From: Acidimicrobiaceae bacterium
Lineage (GTDB): Bacteria > Actinomycetota > Acidimicrobiia > Acidimicrobiales > Acidimicrobiaceae
Direction: 5' to 3'
Assembly (NCBI GenBank): GCA_013044365.1
Contig: JABEUP010000108.1
Coordinates: 1-23,956, forward strand
Length of the DNA stretch: 23,956 bases
A program made the translations under genes and the position numbers. Positions 1 to 7,651 of the stretch are shown one piece after another. The first letter of the stretch is position 1; the number at the start of each line of letters is the position of its first letter. The notes beneath the pieces are model-generated. The model was given only the letters and a program-made list of their open reading frames with translations. It was not told where the DNA came from and did no database searches.

Positions 1-133
1 CAGACATATATATCCCTCCAACCACCACAAGTACAAGTGCACCGATGCCTATTTCAGTAATTGGAGGCAATGACGACTGGTGACCTTGACTCTCCGTCGA
101 AGCTGCAATATCTGCATGCGGCAAGTCACTCAT
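1..133 (-). CDS. small membrane protein, partial (3' end outside window)
   Basis: An ATG at 133-131 opens a frame that stays open to the window edge, giving 44 residues. The visible protein starts MSDLPHADIAAS, continues as a polar Ser/Gln/His-containing stretch of about 25 residues, and enters a hydrophobic segment (IGIGALVLVVVGGIYM, about residues 29-43) that looks like one transmembrane helix. Its ATG overlaps the TGA of the upstream membrane-protein frame (ATGA at 133-130), which suggests translational coupling and a shared transcript. I do not recognise the family, and the rest of the protein is not visible. The overlap and the helix-like segment are seen; a role together with its neighbour is inference. 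Confidence 0.6.
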   Translation of the reverse strand, partial: MSDLPHADIAASTESQGHQSSLPPITEIGIGALVLVVVGGIYMS

Positions 134-663
134 GAAGTAGCCACCCTTGTCATAATCACCAGAGTGAATATTTGCATGGCACCGGTTATTCCCGCGGCGT
201 AAATGAACCGACGCATCAACTTACCGATAACCATCCCGTTTGGATGCTCTTTCTTCAACTCGAATAACCCAATATTCGCAGGCTCAAGGACTCCCAATGC
301 AATGACAGTCATTATCCCAACTACTACGAACGATGCGATCAGCCAGCCATGTGTTGCCGAACATTGATTAAGGTCACCCAGTTTACGGGCAATCTGAAAC
401 CCGGAGCCTAGTGTCATTGTCACCACTGTCGGCATTATAAGAAGCATTTTGGGCATGAATCGCGATGAAAACTCCATGCGTGCCGGGATCGACATTCACC
501 CAATAATAGGCCCAACTACAAAGCCGACCAATAAGTCGATTCCTGTCCATAGCCCTCCCCCGACCACATGATAAAAGTCGAGCGCCCACCTCCAATTGCC
601 AGCGATGCTCACGATGAGGCCGATGACTGCCACCGCCACAATTGGAAGCGCCCCTACCGGCAC
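130..663 (-). pseudogene. multi-pass membrane protein split by an in-frame TGA
   Basis: Two reading segments in the same frame are separated only by a TGA at 498-496. The upstream segment (663-499) encodes about 55 residues with two hydrophobic helices, the second containing GGGLWTGIDLLVGFVVGPIIG just before the stop. The downstream segment begins with ATG at 495-493, directly after the TGA, and encodes 121 residues starting MSIPARMEFSSRFMPK with three more helices. Read through the stop, the product is one continuous five-helix membrane protein. The W-T-G, G-P and R-F-M-P-K pattern resembles uncharacterised DUF2269/CopD-like membrane proteins, but that assignment is from memory and uncertain. 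The 5' end is unclear: the only usual start is GTG at 663-661 with no visible ribosome binding site, and an in-frame stop lies at 723-721. A run of seven C (683-689) could mark a second frameshift. Alternatives are two separately translated halves linked by reinitiation at TGAATG, or a sequencing error. The 664-824 gap to miaB shows no convincing terminator or promoter. Confidence 0.6.
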
Positions 664-824
664 AATTCTAAATTCGGTCCGACCCCCCCGACCTGACGCC
701 CCTCTTCTATCGGCGCAGTTTCAGGCGATTGATGCAGCAACTCCGTCACAAATGCCACTCCGCTCAAACAAACAAAAGCTCTAATGGATCCGCAACTTTA
801 GGCTGCTACTTTAGATTACTAACT

Positions 825-2294
825 TCATCCGACAGTAAACTCTAACCTTTTCTTAACCTTTCGATATTGGACAACTTCAACTAGCTCGCCGCGCAGAAAA
901 TATACTGCGGCAGAATCTATCCTGACTCTGACGGATGAACCCGCCCCAAACGCCGGAAGCGAACTACCCGTCTCTGCGGGTACTGAAAAATGGACTAATT
1001 TATGTTGGCGGGTCCTTCCCGACCAGATTGCTGGATTCTTCTTCGAGGGACCTTCAACTAAGACTTCTTCCATCAACCCTACTCTTTCGCGATGCTTTTG
1101 CAATGCCGTGCGCTCTATCACGATCTTTAATCTCTCAAAACGCTCACCGACAACGCTTTCAGGCACAAAAAGATCAGTCATGCGAGCAGCCTCGGTCCCA
1201 GGACGAGGAGAGAAAATAAAGGTATAGGCACCGTCGTAAGCCGCCTCCGCCACAACCTCAAGTGTCCGGTCAAAATCGTCGTCGGTCTCTCCGGGAAAGC
1301 CGACAATTATATCGGTGGTCACGGCAAGATCGGGAATGGCCTTCCTGGCCATGGCCAGCTTCTCTAAATACTTCCCTGAACTATAACCCCGGTGCATCAT
1401 AGCTAAGACTCGATCAGATCCGGATTGAAGGGGAAGGTGAAGGTGCTCACATACTGCTTCCGTCTCCGCCATGGCGGCAATAGTTTCCGGACGCAAATCC
1501 TTTGGATGCGGAGAAGTAAACCGCACCCGTGAGATACCGGGAACAGATCCGACCTCCCGCAAAAGATCGGCAAATAACGGACGAGCCCTTTTGTCATAAC
1601 TCCAATACGGTCCCGCGGAAAGATTCGCCGAAAATGGATCCCTGCGAAGTGTCAGGGTGATATCACGGCCGTAGGAGTTCACATTTTGTCCCAACAAGGT
1701 TACCTCTGTGACACCCATTTCAGCTAACTTGGCTACCTCGGCAACAATATGATCGAATCTGCGTGATACCTCGTCGCCCCGTACGGAAGGAACAATACAG
1801 AATGCGCAGCTATTATTACAACCAACCTGAATCGTTACCCACGCCTGAAATTCGCTCGTGCGGACGGCATTAAGGGCCGAGGCAAACTCAACTTCATCAG
1901 AGGAGATCTTGTCAAAGATCTCAATAATTGGACCTTCCGTTTGGGAACGCTTAAGAAGTTCGGCAGCCCTTGAAACATTATTTGTCCCGAATACGACATC
2001 AACCCAAGGCGCCTTCTTCTGGATAAGTTCCCGATCCTTCTGGGCAAGGCAACCGGCAACCATTATCTTTAGATCTGGATTTCTGTCGCGGATAGCCTTA
2101 GCGTGACCCAAAGTACCATAGAGCTTGTTATCGGCATTTTCCCGAATGCAACAGGTATTGAAAACTATGACATCGGCATCTTCAGGATCCAACACGGCAA
2201 CCATGCCATCCGCTTCGAGAACAGAAGCAATCCGCTCAGAGTCATGCTCGTTCATCTGGCAACCGAATGTTCTTACGAGATACTTCTTACTCAC
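825..2294 (-). CDS. miaB: tRNA-2-methylthio-N6-isopentenyladenosine synthase MiaB
   Basis: MiaB is a radical-SAM methylthiotransferase that adds the 2-methylthio group to isopentenyladenosine at position 37 of tRNAs reading UNN codons. The 489-residue product has the N-terminal MTTase domain with cluster cysteines C12 (FGCQMN), C48 (NTCCIRE) and C82 (AGCLAQ). The radical-SAM CxxxCxxC is C159, C163 and C166 (GCNNSCAFC), and a TRAM-like C-terminal domain follows. The order and spacing separate it from RimO, which is also in this window. The start is GTG at 2294; no strong Shine-Dalgarno is visible, only TGGTAG close upstream. It lies 79 nt after recA on the same strand, with a hairpin in between, so it may be read from the recA promoter in part. 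A segment of extra residues after NSYGRD (about 205-235) is longer than in many MiaB proteins. I believe similar insertions occur in actinobacterial homologs. Confidence 0.95.
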   Translation of the reverse strand: MSKKYLVRTFGCQMNEHDSERIASVLEADGMVAVLDPEDADVIVFNTCCIRENADNKLYGTLGHAKAIRDRNPDLKIMVAGCLAQKDRELIQKKAPWVDVVFGTNNVSRAAELLKRSQTEGPIIEIFDKISSDEVEFASALNAVRTSEFQAWVTIQVGCNNSCAFCIVPSVRGDEVSRRFDHIVAEVAKLAEMGVTEVTLLGQNVNSYGRDITLTLRRDPFSANLSAGPYWSYDKRARPLFADLLREVGSVPGISRVRFTSPHPKDLRPETIAAMAETEAVCEHLHLPLQSGSDRVLAMMHRGYSSGKYLEKLAMARKAIPDLAVTTDIIVGFPGETDDDFDRTLEVVAEAAYDGAYTFIFSPRPGTEAARMTDLFVPESVVGERFERLKIVIERTALQKHRERVGLMEEVLVEGPSKKNPAIWSGRTRQHKLVHFSVPAETGSSLPAFGAGSSVRVRIDSAAVYFLRGELVEVVQYRKVKKRLEFTVG

Positions 2295-2315
2295 GAACTA
2301 CCAGACTAGCGACAA

Positions 2316-2337
2316 GGCCCACTCGATTGAGTGGGCC
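2316..2337 (-). terminator. hairpin between recA and miaB, possible weak terminator or attenuator
   Basis: A perfect 9-bp inverted repeat, GGCCCACTC and GAGTGGGCC, encloses a 4-nt loop 36 nt after the recA stop codon. On the recA strand it is followed only by TTGTCGC rather than a T-run, so complete termination is doubtful. It could partly separate recA from miaB or protect the recA 3' end. The 8-bp core recurs in the hairpin after rpsO (18891-18926). Confidence 0.5.
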
Positions 2338-2373
2338 AACTCGATTCGCAATATCGAACGACAATATAAAACC

Positions 2374-3450
2374 TCATTCATCCAAATAAATCGGCTGATT
2401 ATCTTCATCTGAAAATCCCTCGGAAGCTTTAGCTGGCTCTAAAACTATGCCTACCGCTGCACGCACCTTCTCATTTAACTCAGCCATTAGACCAGGGTTG
2501 TTAGATATAAACTCCTTCGCCTTCTCCCTACCCTGGCCAAGCTGCTCGCCATCGTAGGTGTACCAGGCACCAGATTTCTTAACAACTCCCATTTCGACGC
2601 CAACGTCCAAGAGAGAGCCCTCTCTCGATATTCCAACACCGTACATGATATCGAACTCAGCCTGACGGAATGGAGGAGCACATTTGTTCTTTACAACCTT
2701 CGCCCTGGTGCGACTTCCAACAATCTCAGCTCCATCCTTGATTGCTTCAATCTTTCGAATATCAATTCGAACAGAAGCGTAGAACTTAAGAGCACGTCCC
2801 CCTGGCGTCACTTCGGGAGAACCATACATGACACCAATCTTTTCTCTCAGTTGATTGATGAAGATCGCAATTGTGCGTGATTTGCTCAGATTGCTAGTCA
2901 ACTTGCGCAGGGCCTGAGACATCAATCGAGCCTGCAAACCTACGTGAGCATCTCCCATCTCCCCTTCGATCTCAGCTCTGGGAGTAAGTGCAGCAACCGA
3001 GTCAATTACTAGAACATCCAGACCGCCGGAGCGAATCAACATGTCGGCAATTTCAAGAGCTTGCTCGCCATTATCTGGTTGAGAAATCAACAGCTCATCA
3101 ATATCGACTCCAATTGCCTTTGCGTACACCGGATCCATCGCATGTTCAGCATCGATGTAGGCACAGATCCCGCCAGTCCTTTGAGCTTCTGCCACTACGT
3201 GCATAGCCAAGGTAGACTTTCCTGACGATTCAGGCCCGAACACCTCAATAACCCTACCTCTCGGAAACCCACCAACACCGAGCGCAAGGTCTAACGACAT
3301 CGCACCTGTTGATATGGACTCGATCTTCATATGGGCATTTTCACCCATTTTCATGATCGAGCCCTTACCAAACTGCTTTTCGATCTGGCCAATCGCCATA
3401 TCCAAAGCTTTATTACGATCAGTTGATTCTTCCTTAGCCAACAAACTCAC
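2374..3450 (-). CDS. recA: recombinase RecA
   Basis: RecA is the ATP-dependent strand-exchange protein of homologous recombination and the co-protease that triggers LexA self-cleavage. From the GTG at 3450 the product is 358 residues. It shows the N-terminal ALDMAIGQIEKQFGKGSIMKMG segment, Walker A GPESSGKST (about 72-80), the VLVIDSVAAL Walker B strand, the IFINQLREKIGVMYG loop, and PPFRQAEFDI near residue 260. There is no intein. An in-frame GTG 15 nt further upstream (3465) exists, but it has no ribosome binding site, whereas the 3450 GTG has GAGGGAG at a normal distance. The gene has its own promoter with an overlapping SOS box and an untranslated leader of roughly 105 nt. cinA lies upstream and miaB downstream. 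No recX separates recA from miaB, which is unusual for an actinobacterial recA locus. Confidence 0.97.
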   Translation of the reverse strand: MSLLAKEESTDRNKALDMAIGQIEKQFGKGSIMKMGENAHMKIESISTGAMSLDLALGVGGFPRGRVIEVFGPESSGKSTLAMHVVAEAQRTGGICAYIDAEHAMDPVYAKAIGVDIDELLISQPDNGEQALEIADMLIRSGGLDVLVIDSVAALTPRAEIEGEMGDAHVGLQARLMSQALRKLTSNLSKSRTIAIFINQLREKIGVMYGSPEVTPGGRALKFYASVRIDIRKIEAIKDGAEIVGSRTRAKVVKNKCAPPFRQAEFDIMYGVGISREGSLLDVGVEMGVVKKSGAWYTYDGEQLGQGREKAKEFISNNPGLMAELNEKVRAAVGIVLEPAKASEGFSDEDNQPIYLDE

Positions 3451-3452
3451 CG

Positions 3453-3459
3453 CTCCCTC
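3453..3459 (-). promoter_or_regulatory. ribosome binding site deciding the recA start
   Basis: GAGGGAG lies two bases upstream of GTG 3450-3448, with its GAGG part 5 nt further up. The alternative GTG at 3465 is preceded by an A/T-rich stretch without Shine-Dalgarno character, so the shorter recA frame is preferred. Confidence 0.65.
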
Positions 3460-3561
3460 ATTCACTATTTACATATATCTGTAGGTCCGACCGCTAAATC
3501 CTTAGAAACGACCTGCCGTAAAGATACTTCACTGCTGTGACAGAAACCCTCTATAACAACA

Positions 3562-3590
3562 ATTATACGAACATATGTTCGTATTTGCAA
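3562..3590 (-). promoter_or_regulatory. recA sigma-70-type promoter
   Basis: On the minus strand TTGCAA (3590-3585) is followed by exactly 17 nt and then TATAAT (3567-3562), a perfect -10 hexamer at ideal spacing. Transcription would start near 3555. It lies just after the cinA stop codon (3608) and drives recA, with an expected leader of about 105 nt. The LexA-type palindrome covers the whole spacer and half of the -10 element. Confidence 0.85.
3565..3584. promoter_or_regulatory. SOS box (LexA operator) of recA
   Basis: This is a perfect 20-bp palindrome whose core CGAACATATGTTCG fits the Gram-positive/actinobacterial LexA consensus CGAAC-N4-GTTCG. It sits between the -35 and -10 hexamers and overlaps the first three bases of TATAAT, so bound repressor would block RNA polymerase directly. 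LexA itself is not encoded in the window. Confidence 0.93.
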
Positions 3591-3607
3591 TAGATCATAA
3601 AAGATTC

Positions 3608-4870
3608 TTAATCAAGACCCGTTGAAGGAGCTCCACCGGAAAGTATGCGGCGCAACCAATCGAGGGCTGAAATAGTGGCATACTGTCTCACCCTTTCCCT
3701 GTCTCCGGGAAGTCTCAACTGAATTGCCCGATTACCGAACATTTCCGAAGAAGTGCCGACGAACACCGTACCGATCGAGCGGCCCTCCTGGGACTCCGGT
3801 CCCGCAACTCCAGTAATGGCAAGGGCGAGATCGCTCCCTAGGACCTTCCTAACCCCTTCGGCCATCCCGATGGCAGCACTCTCGCTTACCACTGGCCCGT
3901 CAGCTGCACCCAGTAGTTCGTGCTTTATATCGCTGGCATATGACACTACACATCCTCTGTACCAATTCGATGCACCCGGGATATTGACAATTCGGGCAGA
4001 AATCAAACCGCCAGTTAATGACTCCGCCAAAGACAGTGTCAACCCCAGTCTTACAACTTCCTTGGCAACCGCCATTTCGATAGTGGTTTCATCAACGCCA
4101 AATACAATTTCACCAAGAATGTTTTTTAGCTCTCTTTCTTCGGAATCCAGCAATGCATCTACGATCTCGCTTGACTCCGCCTTGGCGGTAATCCTCACCT
4201 TGATACCTTCGATTCCGGAGGCTAGGAATGCAATCGTAGTTCGACCGTCAGCAACATCCAATGCCTCCAATCTGGGTGAGATGAGCTCTGAGAGCGCTGA
4301 TTCAGAAAGTCCCCAGGTCCTCAGGGTCCTCGACCGGATCACCGACGTCATCCCCGCCCTGGATACGAGATCTGGGATTACGCTCCTAACCAACATATCC
4401 ATCATCTCATAGGGAACACCAGGTACCGCATAGATGACTTTAGGGCCGACGGGACATATAAGTCCTGGAGCTGTTCCTTTAGTTTGAGCAATAGTTTTTG
4501 CGCCAACTGGAACCAAAGCCTGATTTATATTGTTGGCGCTCATTGCCCGGCCTCTCGAAACAAACATGGCACGGATTTTTTCTTCAATAGCCTTGTCGAG
4601 TTGGAGACCAACCCCCATTACCAGGGCAATCGCTTCGCGGGTAATGTCATCCTGAGTGGGTCCAAGACCACCGCATACCAGAACCGCGTCATTGCGTTCC
4701 AATGCAATATTTATCACTGAAACAATTCGTTCAAGGTTGTCGCCAACGCGCGTTTGATATAAACAATCGATGCCTGCTTCGGCCAATCTCTGAGAAATGG
4801 CAGTGGAGTTGGTGTCGACAATTTGACCAAGTAGCAACTCAGTGCCGATGGCTACGATTTCAACTCGCAC
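3608..4870 (-). CDS. cinA: CinA-family protein (competence/damage-inducible; nicotinamide-nucleotide amidase)
   Basis: The product is 420 residues, the usual full length. The N-terminal half is a molybdopterin-binding-like (COG1058) domain with the GGLGPTQDDITRE motif at 67-79. The C-terminal half is a CinA/PncC domain with AESLTGG at 282-288 and AITGVAGP at 351-358. In characterised homologs the C-terminal domain deamidates nicotinamide mononucleotide for NAD salvage, and the N-terminal domain can hydrolyse ADP-ribose. The name comes from co-expression with recA in competent bacteria. The start is GTG 4870, preceded by GGGAG at 7 nt. The pgsA stop is 21 nt upstream. The recA promoter begins 18 nt after the cinA stop, so SOS induction would act on recA independently of cinA. 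Confidence 0.93.
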   Translation of the reverse strand: MRVEIVAIGTELLLGQIVDTNSTAISQRLAEAGIDCLYQTRVGDNLERIVSVINIALERNDAVLVCGGLGPTQDDITREAIALVMGVGLQLDKAIEEKIRAMFVSRGRAMSANNINQALVPVGAKTIAQTKGTAPGLICPVGPKVIYAVPGVPYEMMDMLVRSVIPDLVSRAGMTSVIRSRTLRTWGLSESALSELISPRLEALDVADGRTTIAFLASGIEGIKVRITAKAESSEIVDALLDSEERELKNILGEIVFGVDETTIEMAVAKEVVRLGLTLSLAESLTGGLISARIVNIPGASNWYRGCVVSYASDIKHELLGAADGPVVSESAAIGMAEGVRKVLGSDLALAITGVAGPESQEGRSIGTVFVGTSSEMFGNRAIQLRLPGDRERVRQYATISALDWLRRILSGGAPSTGLD

Positions 4871-4891
4871 AACTAACTCCCAATTGATTGG

Positions 4892-5449
4892 TTATCCGGC
4901 ATTGCGAATCCGACCATCGACATAATAAAAATACCCACTCACCAGGGCCAGCAACGTGGCCAACCATACAAGAGCGGCGATTTCCATCTTGGCATTTCCA
5001 TATACTCCGGGTATCAACACCAATCCGATCGCTACAACCTGGACAAAAGTCTTAGCCTTACCAAGCGGCCTGGCGGGAACAGAAATCCCCTTTCTACCCA
5101 ACAGGCTGCGATAAAACGACATCCAGGTTTCGCGTACTGCCATCACGAATATCGGAACCCACCAAATCTCATTCCTTGACACCAAGACTGCAAACAAGCC
5201 GAATACCATCAGCTTGTCAGCCAATGGGTCCAGAAATGCACCCGATCTTGTAGTTCCCTGGTGCCGAGCCAACATTCCATCGATCTTGTCAGTCGAAGCG
5301 AGAAGTGTCCAGATAATGAACGCAACCCACGTGGAACCGTGCTTAGCAACGCCATACATGAGAATCGGAGTAACTACAACGCGAATAGCGGTTATAAAAT
5401 TTGATGGCGTGGCCAAGGCGCCGGGTCCAAACGTACTATTTGTTAACAC
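4892..5449 (-). CDS. pgsA: CDP-alcohol phosphatidyltransferase, probably CDP-diacylglycerol-glycerol-3-phosphate 3-phosphatidyltransferase
   Basis: This integral membrane enzyme makes phosphatidylglycerol phosphate, the committed step to phosphatidylglycerol and cardiolipin. The 185-residue protein carries the complete CDP-alcohol transferase signature: D54, D57-G58, A61-R62, G70, D74 and D78. Hydrophobic helices lie around residues 15-35, 40-53, 80-95 and 130-175. Its length and position between rimO and cinA fit pgsA; a phosphatidylinositol phosphate synthase of the same superfamily is the main alternative. The start is GTG 5449 with an ideal AGGAGG at 5460-5455, which overlaps the rimO stop codon (TAG 5461-5459). 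This suggests that translation of the two is coupled. Confidence 0.88.
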   Translation of the reverse strand: MLTNSTFGPGALATPSNFITAIRVVVTPILMYGVAKHGSTWVAFIIWTLLASTDKIDGMLARHQGTTRSGAFLDPLADKLMVFGLFAVLVSRNEIWWVPIFVMAVRETWMSFYRSLLGRKGISVPARPLGKAKTFVQVVAIGLVLIPGVYGNAKMEIAALVWLATLLALVSGYFYYVDGRIRNAG

Positions 5450-5458
5450 TCGACCCTC

Positions 5459-6748
5459 CTAGCCTGCTAACTCGCCAAATAGGTCCGGACCTTCTGAACC
5501 ACAGATTACAAGATCTACAAACTTACCAGCGGGGATTTTATCATCGAGTTTAATAATACCGTCGATCTCGGGCGCTTCCCTGAAAGACCTCGCTACCCCG
5601 GGTTCGTCCACCAAAGCCTTCACTACCCCACCGATAAGTTGAACCCGCTTCTTTTGGGTAACTGAATCTTGGAGTTCAGAGACTTCTGCAAGCCTTTCCA
5701 TCACAAGAAATGGATCCACCTTGCCTTCCAGGGTGTTTGCGTAGGTGCCCTCCTCGTCGGAGAACGTAAAAAATCCGGCCCAATCAAGCTGTGCGTCTTC
5801 AATAAACTGAAGAAGGTTGTCATGATCTTCTTCAGTTTCGCCTGGATAACCAATTATAAAAGAGGAGCGGAAGGCTGCATTAGGTTCAATCGATCGAATT
5901 TTCCCTATCTTTTCTAGAAATCTTTCGCCAGAGCCCCACCTTCTCATTTTACGTAGAAGCCGGCGGGAGGAGTGCTGCAGCGAGAGATCAAAGTAGGCGA
6001 CACCGGTAGCTAACACGGTTTCAATTAGGGCATCTGTCAATTCGGAAGGATAGATATAAAGAATGCGGACCCAATCGATGTACTTTGACAACTCCTTAAT
6101 AAGATCAGCTAAATACTTCTTGCCATAGATATCAGTGCCATAAGAGGCCAGGTCCTGCGCTATGAGAACTACCTCTCGGGTACCCAAACCTTTAGCCTCT
6201 TCAACAATTGACTCAATCGACCGCGACTGCTGCTTACCCCTGAATGACGGTATGGCGCAAAACCCGCATGCCCTGTCACATCCCTCAGCGATCTTTAGAT
6301 AGGCCCAGGAACCCTTAACGGCAGGTCTACGAAGATTCAGCAGGTCAAAATCCCTGACCCCTTGGGGTTTTCTAGGCTTAGCTGAGACCGCTACCGGCAC
6401 CGACTGTAGCGGACCTGACTGAAATTCAGACAACTCTTGACCAAACCTTGCCACGAGATCAACCTCGGGAAGTTCTTTAGCCAGTTCCTCCCCATAGCGC
6501 TCCGCCATACATCCGGTAATGACTATTCTCGCCCCGGGCTTTTTAATTGCTACAAAATCAAGAACGGTCTCAATTGACTCCATCCGTGCCGCCTCAATGA
6601 AGGCACAGGTATTCACCACCACCAGGTCTGCATTCTCTGCATCGCCAGCTGACACAAAACCCTGGGAGACGAGTCTTCCTTCGAGCTTCTCAGAATCAAC
6701 TTTGTTTTTAGAACAGCCGAGAGTCTCGACCCAGTATGACAAATCCAT
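5459..6748 (-). CDS. rimO: ribosomal protein S12 methylthiotransferase RimO
   Basis: RimO is a radical-SAM enzyme that adds a methylthio group to the conserved aspartate of ribosomal protein S12. The 429-residue product has MTTase cysteines C12 (LGCSKNKVDSE), C48 (NTCAFIEAA) and C80 (TGCMAERY). The radical-SAM cysteines are C157, C161 and C164 in EGCDRACGFCAIPSFRG, followed by a C-terminal TRAM region. The LGC-KN-VDSE and C-F-I-E-A motifs are RimO-type and not MiaB-type, so the window has one of each. The start is ATG 6748, only 3 nt after the thrB stop codon, with no clear Shine-Dalgarno; it is probably translated by coupling with thrB. pgsA follows directly. Confidence 0.95.
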   Translation of the reverse strand: MDLSYWVETLGCSKNKVDSEKLEGRLVSQGFVSAGDAENADLVVVNTCAFIEAARMESIETVLDFVAIKKPGARIVITGCMAERYGEELAKELPEVDLVARFGQELSEFQSGPLQSVPVAVSAKPRKPQGVRDFDLLNLRRPAVKGSWAYLKIAEGCDRACGFCAIPSFRGKQQSRSIESIVEEAKGLGTREVVLIAQDLASYGTDIYGKKYLADLIKELSKYIDWVRILYIYPSELTDALIETVLATGVAYFDLSLQHSSRRLLRKMRRWGSGERFLEKIGKIRSIEPNAAFRSSFIIGYPGETEEDHDNLLQFIEDAQLDWAGFFTFSDEEGTYANTLEGKVDPFLVMERLAEVSELQDSVTQKKRVQLIGGVVKALVDEPGVARSFREAPEIDGIIKLDDKIPAGKFVDLVICGSEGPDLFGELAG

Positions 6749-6751
6749 CTA

Positions 6752-7642
6752 TTATAAACTAGCAACTTCCAGAGGTTGAAAATCTGGTCCGTAAGAGTTG
6801 GTAACTATTAGTCCTCGGAAATCCACGCTTAGTTGTTTGACACTAAATTCCAGTTCCGATTCACTGAGTAACTTTCTCACCGTGTCAGACAGCTCAGCCG
6901 CATACGAAGAACGGCAGAACCCTATTATCGTCGGTCCAGCGCCCGACCAGCAACTTGCAATTGCCCCTGAATTGATTAATGCTGCCATAATATCGTTGGA
7001 CTTCGGGAAAAGAGCAGATCTGTAAGACTGATGAAGTTTGTCTTGGGTTGCCTCGGGAACAAGAAGGCTCAGATCTGCAATTCCGGCCACTAATAACCCC
7101 ATGCGGCCCAAATTGAAGGTGGCATCCCGAAAACTCACCGATTCGGGAAGGACACCCCGCGCTGTCTTGGTCGCTAATTCGATCACTGGAATCACCGTTA
7201 CTACCGCCAGGTCCGGATCCACACCAAGTCTGTTGCATATCAATTTGGAACCTACCGCAGTCGCAGTTACAAACCCTCCGAACACGGAAGCCGCCGCATT
7301 TTCCGGGTGACCGTCAAAACCCGATGCAATTTCGAATGGGTCCTTAGCACCGAGTGCTGCGGCACAGGCCGACGCAAATGCCGCCGAAGATCCAAGTCCT
7401 CTGCCAAGAGGTATTTGCGAACGTATTGTGAGTCGAACATCTGAATGTCCCAAAACCCGCATGGCCACTTGTGCGCCAAGATGGTTGCTAGTCGCCGCCA
7501 AACCCGATCCTTCACCATGCGCCGACACCTGAAATGTATCAGACTCCTCAGCTTCGACCTCTACATACAGAGATAATGCCAAAGCAAGAGTGTCAAAACC
7601 GGGTCCTAGGTTTGCTGAAGACGCGGGAACTCTAGCGATCAT
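6752..7642 (-). CDS. thrB: homoserine kinase
   Basis: ThrB phosphorylates L-homoserine with ATP, giving O-phosphohomoserine for threonine synthesis. The 296-residue protein is a GHMP kinase: N-terminal VPASSANLGPGFDTLALAL, phosphate-binding loop PLGRGLGSSAA at 78-88, DGHPENAAASVFGG from residue 110, and a C-terminal SGAGPT motif. The ANLGPGFD start is typical of homoserine kinases rather than mevalonate or IspE kinases. The start is ATG 7642 with AAGGAG at a good distance. It lies 9 nt downstream of the carboxypeptidase-like gene and 3 nt upstream of rimO. No hom or thrC is in the window, so it is separated from the usual threonine operon partners. Confidence 0.92.
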   Translation of the reverse strand: MIARVPASSANLGPGFDTLALALSLYVEVEAEESDTFQVSAHGEGSGLAATSNHLGAQVAMRVLGHSDVRLTIRSQIPLGRGLGSSAAFASACAAALGAKDPFEIASGFDGHPENAAASVFGGFVTATAVGSKLICNRLGVDPDLAVVTVIPVIELATKTARGVLPESVSFRDATFNLGRMGLLVAGIADLSLLVPEATQDKLHQSYRSALFPKSNDIMAALINSGAIASCWSGAGPTIIGFCRSSYAAELSDTVRKLLSESELEFSVKQLSVDFRGLIVTNSYGPDFQPLEVASL

Positions 7643-7651
7643 TTGTACTCC

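Noticed and set aside
496..498. TGA recoded as an amino acid (alternative genetic code or selenocysteine)
   Set aside because: TGA ends several normal genes in the window, and no selenocysteine insertion-type hairpin was seen just downstream; a Sec residue is also not expected in this kind of membrane segment.
383..595. 70-codon minus-strand frame beside the broken membrane protein
   Set aside because: Its translation is not hydrophobic, while the other frame over the same bases gives two good membrane helices that continue across the TGA.
3753..4412. 219-codon open frame on the plus strand
   Set aside because: It lies wholly antisense to cinA, has a Ser/Thr/Pro-rich composition with no recognisable domain, and cinA is complete and conserved.
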